A stretch of DNA of 64,000 nucleotides. Source: Cercis canadensis. Lineage: Eukaryota > Streptophyta > Magnoliopsida > Fabales > Fabaceae. The DNA lies in the NCBI GenBank assembly GCA_003255065.1, contig QAOA01002976.1:86411-150410 (forward strand), in the 5' to 3' direction. Under the pieces are notes generated by a model, which saw nothing but the letters and a program-made list of their open reading frames with translations, searched no databases and had not been told where the DNA came from. Both the position numbers and the translations under genes were made by a program. Position 1 is the stretch's first letter. Each line of letters starts with the position of its first letter. Positions 23,143 through 32,487 of the stretch are shown piece by piece.

Positions 23143-24400
23143 GCTTTTTGCACTCCTGGGCAAAATCACAAGAAACAAACTAACTAGAATAAGAAAAACT
23201 GCTCTCCAATCAAATCAAGAATGCAAAGATTAAGGTAAGAAAACAATTCAAACTTAAAGAATAGCAACACTCATGGAACAATATCTCTTGACAACTAAAG
23301 AACAAAATACATGGCAATTTTATTTAATAGGAATGAGTCAAAGTAGATAGCCTTTCACAAGATAAATAAATGCTCTCAATTCTCTCAAGTGTCTAAGGTA
23401 AGCATTTCTCTCCAATCATCCTATCAAAATCACACTACCATAAGCTTGTTCACTTTCTCAGTCTCCACTACCTATGTCACATGCATAACACAAATCAAAA
23501 GGACTTTTAAAGGGTTGTAATGGGGAAAGGTAAAGGGATGGCAATAATATGGAAAAAATGGCTAAAGCACCCAAGGAGTCACAAAGAGCATCTAATTATG
23601 GAGAAATTTAAGTACTTTATGCATCTTGACTTTGGGCTTCAACTCATTTTTTTCTTTTCCCAAAACAACTTTATTCTCTTTTTTTGCTGCTATATTCTTC
23701 TTCTTTTTGAAGCATAACACTTAACAATTCAACCACAACCAATCAGCCACGACTTGATGCTTTTTTTTTTTTTGTAAGAATTTACTCCCTTTTTATTCAA
23801 TGCAATGCTCTTCAATTCCTAAGGGTTGGGTAGGACATGGTTTTACACTTAGGCTTGCAATGTGCTACACACGAAAGAAAAGATCATTAGGCTCAAAAGG
23901 GGAAAATCAAAGGATAACATCAAGGTTAGCTATTTGGTCAAGTAGCTTCTCAAAGAAAGGAATGCCTTAATCACTTTTATGCATGCATGTGCAAATGTAA
24001 CCTCAACTAAGAAATAGAACAAGTTCTAGAGCGTCAAAATGATAGATGAAAACACACAAGAAAGAATCATGACATATGGCTCAAATCCTCACAGCTTATA
24101 AGATTATTAAGAATCAACTTATCCAAGTCAAATTTTGTTGCCATATCACTTAAATCCAAGAAGCAAGATAATTGTCCACTCATGTTGTAGCAACTCTAGA
24201 ATCAAAATTGCTTCAAACCACTCTCTTCATAACTCTTAAATTGATTGGAAAGAACCAGAAAAATTTAAAAACACATAAAACAGGAGACTAAGCCTAAAAC
24301 AGAAGACATAATACTAAAAATCTAAACTAAAAACAGAAAACAGTAAAAATAGCAAGTAAAACAGAAAAACAGAAAGCATAAAAACACACACAGCAGGCTA
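23143..24400 (-). other. Element C 3' non-coding region
   Basis: About 1.26 kb between the two purine tracts. No credible sense gene. It aligns well with the same region of B. The antisense frame at 23520-23717 also exists in B, but low-complexity ends and its absence from D and E argue against a gene. Confidence 0.6.
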
Positions 24401-24420
24401 ATCCCTCCCCCACACTTAAA
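24401..24420 (-). other. Internal polypurine tract-like site, element C
   Basis: Sense TTTAAGTGTGGGGGAGGGAT, about 1.26 kb before the terminal tract and about 95 bp after the integrase stop. Same arrangement as in B, D and E. Confidence 0.6.
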
Positions 24421-24513
24421 TTTTTGCAGTGTCCTCAATGCAAAGCACAAAGCAAACAGTAAAAACAAGGCACTAAAAATAAAAGAGAAAGGGAAAGAAA
24501 ATAGCCTGTGGGT

Positions 24514-24995
24514 TTAAGTCTCATAAAGGGCAGCAGACAAGTGCACCTCCTCCACCACTTGCTCTTGAAAACCCTCATAGAAAGGTTTCAGCCGATGTTC
24601 GTTCACTGGGAAGGTCTGGTTGGTTGCCTCATTCTTGATCTCAATTGCACCATAAGGAAAGACATGAGTCACCACAAAAGGACCCATCCATCGAGAACGA
24701 AGCTTGCCGAGCATTAGCTTGAGACAAGAGTTGTAGAGTAGCACTTTCTGACCAATGTAGAACTCTTTTCTCACCAACATCTTGTCATGGACAGCCTTGG
24801 TCTTTTCTTTGTAGATTCTGGAATTCTCATAAGCCTCAAACCGGATTTCATCAAGTTCCTGCAGGTGGAACTTCCTCTATGATCCGGCTTGGGCTAAATC
24901 AAGATTACACTGCTTCGCAGCCCAGTACGCCTTATGCTCAATCTCGACTAGAAGGTGACATGCCTTGCCAAAGACTAGCCTGTAAGGGGACATGC
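24514..24995 (-). pseudogene. pol (int): Element C integrase C-terminal domain
   Basis: The stretch reads [10 protein letters not shown] and [13 protein letters not shown], then KVLLYNS and [14 protein letters not shown], and ends [11 protein letters not shown]...[12 protein letters not shown] at the stop at 24514. This is the non-chromodomain integrase tail seen in Athila/Tat elements. It is interrupted by TAG at 24877 and is in another frame from the catalytic core because of a frameshift at about 25065-25070. The last 20 or so codons are also kept, fused to RT fragments, in D and E. Confidence 0.8.
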
Positions 24996-25439
24996 CTATA
25001 GGGGTCTTGTAGGTAGTCTGATAGGCCCATAATGCATCATCCAAACGCAGGCTCCAGTCTTTTCTGTTGGCTGGACAGTCTTCTCTAAAATTTGCTTGAT
25101 CTCCCTATTTGACAACTCTGCTTGCCCATTGGTCTGTGGATGGTAAGGGGTTGACACCTTGTGCACCACACCATACTTTCTCAACAAAGCAACCATGTGC
25201 CTATTGCAGAAGTGAGAACCTTGGTCACTGATGATGGCTCTTGGAATGCCGAACCTGCAGAAAATGTGAGTCCTGACAAAATCTAAGACAACACGAGAAT
25301 CATCAGTCCTGGTGGCCTTGGCCTCTACCCATTTAGAAACATAGTCCACAAGTAAAAGAATATACACAAAACCAAAAGAAGTAGGGAAAGGACCCATGAA
25401 ATTGATGCCCCAAACATCAAATATCTCACAAAACAGCAA
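24996..25439 (-). pseudogene. pol (int): Element C integrase catalytic core
   Basis: Recognisable rve core: [33 protein letters not shown] (second Asp), [12 protein letters not shown] (catalytic Glu). The first catalytic Asp, expected in GIDFMGPF from the family pattern, reads Asn here (residue 13 of this segment), which would abolish strand transfer. A TAA at 25446 separates it from the zinc-binding part, and a one-base loss near 25065-25070 ends the frame. Confidence 0.85.
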
Positions 25440-25445
25440 AGGTTG

Positions 25446-26534
25446 TTAAGGCATCTCATTCCTACGGGAAATATTACCTGTCTGTTGGCATTGGGCACAA
25501 TTCTTACAAAAGTTGTATGCATCATGAAATAGGGTAGGCCAATAGAGTCCAGAATCTAAAACTTTACGAGCAGTGCGCTGAGGTCCAAAATGACCACCAC
25601 ATGCAGAAGTATGACAAAACTGTAACATAGACTCAGATTCATGTCCAGACACACACCTCCTAATTACTTGGTCACTACACAGTCTCCAAAAGTAAGGGTC
25701 ATCCCACACATAATGTTTGGATTCACTTTTAAGCTTATCTACTTGATGCTTCTTAAAATAAGCAGGTAACTCAGAAGCAACTAAGTAGTTTACCAAGTCA
25801 GCATACCAAGGATCTGTACCTTGTAGTTGATAAAGCTGCTCATCTAGGAAGGTCTCTCTGATGGGAAGGTTGTCCAAAGTTAGTGGTATCCGACTCAGGT
25901 GATCTGCTACCAAGTTCTCAACTCCACTCTTGTCTCTGATCTCAAGGTCGAATTCTTGCAAGAGCAACATCCACCTAATGAGCCTAGGCTTCGCATCCGG
26001 CTTCTTGAGCAAGTACTTTAAAGCTGCATGATCAGAGAAAGCAATGACTTTAGAATTAAGCAAATATGAACGGAATTTATCTAAAGCAAACACAATTGCA
26101 AGGAGCTCTTTCTCAGTAGTGGTGTAATTTGCTTGGGCAGCATCCAAAGTGCGAGAGGCATAATAAATCACGTGGGACAGCTTGTCCACTCGCTGTGCAA
26201 GGACAGCGCCTACTGCAAAGTTTGATGCATCGCACATAAGCTCAAAGGGAAACTCCCAGTTAGGTGGCTGCATGATGGGAGGGGAGGTAAGGCTCTGCTT
26301 CAGCTGATCAAAGTCGAAATCCACTTCTTTCTGGAGAAGCTTAGACAATGGCAAGGCAATCTTGCTGAAGTCCTGGATGAATCGCCTATAAAACCCTGCA
26401 TGACCAAGAAAGGAACGCACTTCCCGCACACAAGTGAGGTAGGGTAAAGAGGTAATAACATCTATCTTAGCCTTATCTACTTCAATGCCTTTGCTAGAAA
26501 TTACATGCCCTAAAACTATGCCTTGTTCTACCAT
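25446..26534 (-). pseudogene. pol: Element C RT connection, RNase H and integrase zinc-binding region
   Basis: 362 codons without a stop. RT thumb and connection ([18 protein letters not shown], about residues 36-53), RNase H with acidic residues in MCDASN (D102), TEKELLA (E141/E143), AFSDHAAL (D168) and VADHLS (D211), then an HHCC integrase zinc site H308-x6-H315 with C346-x2-C349. The upstream join to RT is broken by a one-base loss near 26543-26548. This is the longest intact enzyme segment in the window. Confidence 0.88.
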
Positions 26535-27133
26535 GAAGTGACATTTTCAAAATTAAGAACAAGGTTAGTCTCAATGCATCTATCAAGTACCCTAGCAAGG
26601 CTATCTAAACATGCATCAAAAGAGGAGCCATACACAGTAAAGTCATCCATGAATACCTCCATGCAGTGTTCTAAAAAATCAGAAAAGATGCTCACCAAAC
26701 ACTAATGGAATGTACCAGGGGCATTACACTGGCCGAAGGGCATCCTCCTATATGCAAATGTGCCGAATGGACAGGTGAAAGTCGTCTTCTCCTGATCCTC
26801 TTGGGCTATGTGAATCTGGAAGTAGCCTGAGAAGCCATCCAGGAAGCAGTAATGGGACTTCCCTACCAGTCTCTCTAACATCTAATCAATAAAGGGCAGA
26901 GGGAAGTGATCATTCCTTGTCGCCTGGTTGAGTCTTCTATAATCGATGCATACGCGCTAGCTGTTTTGCACTCTGGTGGGGATCAACTCATTCTTCTCAT
27001 TGGCTACCACAATTATGCCACTTTTCTTTGGAACCACTTGAACTGGACTCACCCATTTTCTATCTGAGATAGGGTAGATAATGCCGACTGACAATAGCTT
27101 GCTCACTTCTTTCTTGACCACATCCAGAATCAA
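26535..27133 (-). pseudogene. pol (rt): Element C reverse transcriptase core
   Basis: Translation gives YPISDRKWVSPVQVVPKK, RVCIDYRRLNQATRNDHFP, the LDGFSGYFQI region, YRRMPFGQCNAPGTF and the active site VFMDDFTVYG, in family order. Three TAG stops fall in the frame at 26957, 26882 and 26702. The one at 26957 stands where the family has Trp (NSWRVCIDYR). Downstream the frame is lost near 26543-26548. Confidence 0.85.
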
Positions 27134-28918
27134 CTAGTTAAGTCGCATTTGGGGCTGCCTCACTTGTTTAGCTTCTTCCTCCAATAAAATCCTATGGATG
27201 CAGGTGGAGGGGCTAATGCCAGGAATGTCTGCAAGTGTCCATCCAATGGCTGTCTTCCGCTGCTTCAGAATTTGCAACAACCTCTCTTCTTGTTCAGGTT
27301 GCAGATTGTTGGCTATGATGACAGGCAGCTTCTCTTCTGCTTCTAGGAAAGCATACTTAAGATGGTCAGGTAACGGTTTCAGCTCAAGAATGGGTGGTTG
27401 CTGCACAGAGGGAACTAGCTTGGTTGGAGAAACCAAGTTTGCTGTGTGAAGCTTAGAAACACCTGCAAGCTCTGCACTATGCTCCAAAGCAGTCTCATCA
27501 TATCTTATATATGCAGAAATTTCAGAATAGGCAGCACAACTCCCATCACAATTAGTACATGCAGGGCACTCTAAAGTATCTAGCAAGCCTACTATATCAG
27601 GAAATTCAGCTACCAATTCAGCATGCACATCATCAACTAGCAGGTCTATGACATCTATTTGGAACACTGAATGCTCTTCTAGAGGGTGTTTCATGGCATC
27701 ACTTAAATTAAAACGAATTACAGTGTCACCAAATTCCATGGAAAGGGTACCAGCATGCACATCAATTATGGTCTTAGCAGTTTTAAGGAAGGGTTTACCT
27801 AAGATCAAAGGTGCATGTCTAGATGTAGACTCATCCTCCATATTTAACATATAAAAATCAGCTGGAAATATTAAATAATTTACCTTAACCAAAACATCCT
27901 CAAGAAGGCCTGCAGGATAGGCTGTGCTTCTATTAGCAAGCTGAATGACTACTCCAGTGGGCTTCAGTTCTCCAATCTGCAGTAATGAATAGATGGACTT
28001 AGGCATCACGTTGATTGAAGCACCCAAATCTAGCATGGCATTTGTAAATTGCTTGTCTCCAATAGTGCAAGGAATGGTGAAAGTTCCAGGATCAGTGCAC
28101 TTTGATAGTAGGTTAGGCTGGATCATTGCTGACATGTTTCTGCTCATGCTCACTTTCTCATTGCCCTTCAGTCTTCTCTTGTAGGTACACAAATCCTTCA
28201 GAAACCTTGCATACTTGGGAATCTGTTTAATTGCTTCCAGGAGAGGTATATTGACTTCTACCTTCCTGAAAGTATCCATGATCTCTTTATCTAGCTCATG
28301 CTCAGCAATTTTCTTAGACTGTGTAACTCTGTTTGGAAAGGGGAGAGGAATACTGGGGGTAGAGCTCTCTGCCTGATCCTGAAAGGGGATTGGCTGCTGT
28401 TTTGAGATAGCTTTAAGGGCTACAGGGTCTGAATTTTTTTCTTGAACAAAATTTTGAACCGTAGAAGGCAGGCTAGGTTCTAGAGCACTCACTTCTTTAC
28501 CACTGCGCAGGGTTATGGCACTCACATTGCCTCTTGGATTGGTGACTGTCTGGGAAGGTAAACTGCCAGAACCTCGAGACTTCAGCTCACTAATGGTGCT
28601 TGCAAGTTGACCTATCTGAGTCTCCAAGCTCTGAATGCTAGTCTCAGTCCTCTGTTGGAATTGGATGTTGCTACTTGCCAATTGCTTCACTAAGTCTTCC
28701 AGGCTCGGTTCTGGCTTGTTAGCTTGCTGCATAGGCTGCTTCATTGGTGCTTGGTACTGCTGGTTGCTTGAACTTGCATTGTACCTAGGCTGTTGTGGCT
28801 GGTACGTTTGTTGTTGCTGTTGCTGGTAAGGTTGGCCAGAATTACCTCCATACCTTAAATTAGGGTGATCTCTCCAGCTAGGGTTGTAGGTCGAGGAGTG
28901 GGGGTCATATCTGGGCTG
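27134..28918 (-). pseudogene. gag-pol: Element C Gag linker, aspartic protease and RT start
   Basis: From the Met at 28744 the frame stays open for 536 codons to TAG at 27134; the same frame extends upstream to the TAG at 28919. Residues 1-150 are a Gln/Pro/Ser-rich linker with coiled-coil-like heptads (TSIQSLETQIGQLAS). Protease covers about 215-345 with LDLGAS (D239) and LILGKPFLKTAK. A degenerate Cys-rich linker follows (CPACTNCDGSCAAYSEI). The C-terminus ILLEEEAK...PQMRLN is the start of RT. The stop at 28919 (RPY*QPRYDP) falls in a Gln-rich stretch, consistent with CAG to TAG. Confidence 0.87.
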
Positions 28919-30219
28919 CTAGTAAGGTCTACCAGGAAAGACTCCAGCCACTACTTCAGTGTTATCTTGGAGAGTAGGGCACTGATCTGTTGGATGACTA
29001 GACAGGGAACAAATTCCACATAGCTTGGCATGAGCTTGAACTGGTGTATGCCCCATTGCTAGTTGTCTAACCAAGGAGGTCAATTCCTCTAAACGAGCCT
29101 CTACCCTCTGTTGATCTGCCATCTGCACCTCATTCATTCCTCTAGCTGGGGTGATCATCCTTATGCCAAATTGTTGTGCATTGTCTGACATTTTGGATAT
29201 TAAATCTCTTGCAGCTGCAGGGGTCTTGTCCACTAAGGCACCTCAAGAAGCAGCATCGACATAGCCTCGATCCATAGGAAGAAGTCCTTCGTAGAAATAC
29301 TGGATGAGCAACTAGTCACTGATTTGATGATNGAGGTCAATTCCTCCAAACGAGCCTCTACCCTCTGTTGATCTGCCATCTGCACCTCATTCATTCCTCT
29401 AGCTGGGGTGATCATCCTTGTGCCAAATTGTTGTGCATTGTCTGACATTTTGGATATTAAATCTCTTGCAGCTGCAGGGGTCTTGTCCACTAAGGCACCT
29501 CAAGAAGCAGCATCGACATAGCCTCGATCCATAGGAAGAAGTCCTTCGTAGAAATACTGGATGAGCAACTAGTCACTGATTTGATGATGGGGGCAGCTTC
29601 CACAGAGTTTCTTGAATCTCTCCCAGTACTCATGTAGTGTCTCTCCATTGTTCTGCCTTATGCCACATATTTCTTTTTGGATGGCAGCAGCTCTTGAGGC
29701 AGGGAAGAATCTTTCAAGAAAGCATCTCTTCAAGTCATTCCAGCATGTGATGATGGATGGCAGCAAGTATAGTCAATCCTTCGCTGCTCCATCTAATGAA
29801 AAGGGAAAAGCCCTAAGCTTGATGTGCTCCTCTTCAATTGACTGAGGCTTCATGGTAGAACACACTATGTGAAATTCCTTCAAATGCTTGTGAAGATCTT
29901 CACCTGCAAGTCCATGAAACTTTGGGAGCAAGTGTATTAATCCAGACTTTAAATCAAAATTAGCATCAGGATACTGAATACACAAAGGTTGGTAATTATC
30001 ATTAGGAGCATCCAACTCTTTAAGAGTCCTAGCCCTAACATGCAAGTCATTATTTCTAGCCCCATTATTAGCAGCAAGATCAACCTCAGGATTAACGTCA
30101 TTGGCAGCCATATTATGCTCTATATGATTAGGAGTTCTACGTGCCCTAGCAAGTGTGTGCAAAGTTCTCTCTATTTCAGAATCACCTTCAAGTAGTTCAA
30201 AATGAGAGGACCGAGTCAT
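28919..30219 (-). pseudogene. gag: Element C Gag (capsid and zinc knuckle), duplicated and broken
   Basis: Starts at the Met at 30219 (MTRSSHFELLEGDSEIERT), matching the start of A. Capsid-like helices follow (LIHLLPKFHGLAGED, FHIVCSTMKPQ, FLERFFPASRAAAIQKEI) and a CCHC knuckle at 28979-29020 (C-x2-C-x4-H-x4-C). Stops: 29773 TGA (Trp in the family), 29569/29312 TAG (Gln in A), 29500/29243 TGA. A 257-bp stretch is present twice around a single n (29332) and shifts the frame. If that is an assembly artefact, gag here has stops but no frameshift. Confidence 0.82.
29076..29589 (-). repeat. 257-bp near-identical duplication joined by one n, in element C gag
   Basis: 29076-29331 and 29333-29589 differ at only about two positions and meet at a single n (29332). 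Same architecture as 19555-20654. Probably an assembly join. Confidence 0.75.
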
Positions 30220-31065
30220 ACACCATGCAAATCAAAAGACAACAACACTCTAAAACACACTAAAACAGGAAAATAGTAAATCAATGAAAGAAAGTGCAAA
30301 AATCGAAACACACTAAATGCACTAGACAAAGGCAAAAAGACACCAAAATAATACTAATTGACTCACCAAAACATTTTTAAAAATTTTTCTACCACCACAG
30401 CATGAAATATTGATGAAAATGAAACTCAAAAATCAAATAAAAAATCTTAAAAAATTGAAAAAGGGGTTCAAATGATGGCATTTGGCCGAGATAGGGTGGT
30501 GCTCAATCATTGAGCTATATTTCTCACACCGTTTTCCTTCAATCGACCAATTTTCAGCTCAATCAAAGCACAAAAATCCGTACATAATTTTTACCCGTAA
30601 AATCACAAATTCATGCCAAAATGCTGGGAAAACAATGAAAAATTTGGGAACAGGCACAAGAATTCACACAGTAGGAACCTAAAACAGCAAGAAAAACAAT
30701 AATCATAGAGCTCACACAATATAGAAATTTTGCCAAAAAGTGAACTAAGATAGCAAAGGAGACATAATAGTGGCAAAGGGGACAGAACAAGGGCAATAAT
30801 AGCACAAAGTTCAGCTCACAGTGCTTCTCACAAAGCAATTTCTCTATCCACTAATTTGCAACTCAATCCCAGTTGGTCAGAATCAAAAACAAGAAAGAAA
30901 CATAAACACTAAACAGAGAAAGAAAACTTAAACAGATAAGGAAAACAAAATAGGAAAGCAAATAGAACAAGGGGAAAACGATGAAGAACAATTCTAGAAA
31001 CAAGAACAGTAATCAATCAAAATAGTAACAAAAGAGTCCTAAGAAGATTAATATGTTAGGTGAAA
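30220..31065 (-). other. Element C 5' leader (untranslated)
   Basis: About 845 bases with no credible gene. Similar to the leader of B in its LTR-proximal half. Contains the conserved GAAGGAAAACGG block and a hairpin. Confidence 0.7.
30501..30515 (-). other. Leader hairpin, element C
   Basis: Stem GCTCAA/TTGAGC (6 bp) with a 3-nt loop, about 285 nt before the gag start. Positional equivalent of the hairpins in A, B, D and E. Confidence 0.55.
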
Positions 31066-31083
31066 TCCCTGGCAACGGCGCCA
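31066..31083 (-). other. Primer-binding site, tRNA-Asp type (element C)
   Basis: Sense TGGCGCCGTTGCCAGGGA, 17 of 18 matching the tRNA-Asp 3' end; it lies 6 bases from the LTR edge. Confidence 0.87.
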
Positions 31084-31089
31084 AAATTT

Positions 31090-32395
31090 TGACGGGTGCC
31101 GAACCGTACAAAATTAAGCTACTAATTGTAACTAAATTGTAGTATAGGATGCAACCAGTGTCGTCTCCCAAGGATTCACTAGAACAACTAATCTTTTAAG
31201 AACTTAAGCAAGAATAGAATAGGGGGGTTTGTGTTGAATGCAATATACTAAGAATTAAGAAAGCAGTAAACTGAATTTATCAAATAAGAGAAAACGCAAT
31301 CAACTCAAGCAGGCAACCAAACTCTAATCCATCCTTGTTCACTAAAGATAACTTAGATCTGATTTAATTCTTGGTTAAGTGTTACCTGGAACCCCTAACA
31401 GCAACACTTAGAATTCCTACTGATTTACCAATCAGGATTCAATTAATCATGGAATTAAGACCCTAGGGAACCGCTCCATATCACTAAGTCCAGATTAATT
31501 TAATAACCGAATTATCCAAGTTAACCATATATTAAAGACCTTTAAAGTATGATTATCAATCTGATTACTATTATGAATCTAATCAACCGATTTAAATTCA
31601 TACAACGCATGCATGTAATTAAAATACCATTCAATCACATGAAGAAGGGAAGAAACAGTAATTCAAATTAAATCAAATCAAACCCGGTTGAAGCACAGGA
31701 ACTCTAGATTGTTAAGTTTGGCTCCTCTTGAATTGATTACAAAAGAACTTAGCCTTCCATGGAAGACTTGAACACAAAGCAAAGGTGTCAAAACGAACTA
31801 AGAAAATAGGAGGCAGCAGCAGCTCAAGGAATTTCATATCTCTCTGGTTGTGTATGATTTGCCTCAACAACTTGAGAATATATACTAGCTGGCTGCCTCC
31901 TCTAGGTTTCCTAATGGTTTCCTAATTACAAAATAAACCTAGTTTCCTAAATTATTAATGGTAAAAACATGATCAAGCCCTAGTGTCATGTGTGCTAGCC
32001 CAATAAGTAGATGTTGGCCCAAATAAACATGCTCTGGTCCAATAGGCAGGCCTAAGGAAAGGAATCAGTCAATGCTGGGCGGAGCATCTGGACTATTTGC
32101 ATGTGAATTTTAGTTGTCCAGACGTGAGAATCAGCTTCTGGGCTCTTCATATGAAATGTGTAATTTTCTGTCAGCTTTCCAAAGAAACTGGAATCACATC
32201 AATCGGACATCTATAGCCAAAGATAAGGTGGAAAACATAAGTAGTGCCAGAATTTAACAGTTAAGCAATTAAAATCTACAAGCACCAAAAAGTCCAAATC
32301 TACAAAACTTGTCTAAAGGCCATAAAAATCACTAGAAACACACATTAAAAGACTAAGTATAAGGGAAACAAATAGTGTAAAATAATGTGTTATCA
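31090..32395 (-). repeat. Element C 5' LTR, family 2 (shared with a second element)
   Basis: 1306 bp, TGACGGGTGCC to GTGTTATCA on the plus strand. A TATA-like GTATATATTC (sense) lies at 31877-31886. On its outer side it is bordered not by satellite but by a second purine tract, so it also served as the 3' LTR of another copy. Confidence 0.93.
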
Positions 32396-32487
32396 AATTC
32401 CCCCACAGTTAGTTTTTTGCACTCATGGGAAAAATCACAAGAAACAAACTAACTAGAATAAGAAAACAGCTCTCCAATCAAATCAAG
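32396..32487 (-). mobile_element. 92-bp remnant of a second family 2 element
   Basis: Sense strand ends with a purine tract (AACTGTGGGGGAATT) abutting the LTR at 32395. The 92 bp match the 3' internal end of C (23127-23217) to about ATCAAATCAAG, then switch to satellite (ACCCTGTTTCGG) at 32487-32489. The junction shares a base or two. This fits LTR-internal-LTR-internal-LTR recombination followed by a deletion into the satellite. Confidence 0.88.

Larger units (their letters stand above)
21884..32395 (-). mobile_element. Element C: Athila-like element with full gag-pol, family 2 LTRs
   Basis: About 10.5 kb on the minus strand: 5' LTR 31090-32395, primer site, leader, gag-protease-RT-RNase H-integrase (30219 to 24514), 3' non-coding region, two purine tracts, 3' LTR 21884-23126. 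It is the only copy here with all enzyme domains, but these carry ten stops and two frameshifts. There is no chromodomain after the integrase. ACTAT (21879-21883) flanks the left end, but the right end runs into a second element remnant (32396-32487), so no matching target duplication is found. Sequence near 21953-22040 is damaged by a poly-G run and Ns. Confidence 0.92.

Noticed and set aside
24508..24717. Plus-strand frame opposite the integrase tail
   Set aside because: Shadow of the integrase C-terminal domain on the minus strand.
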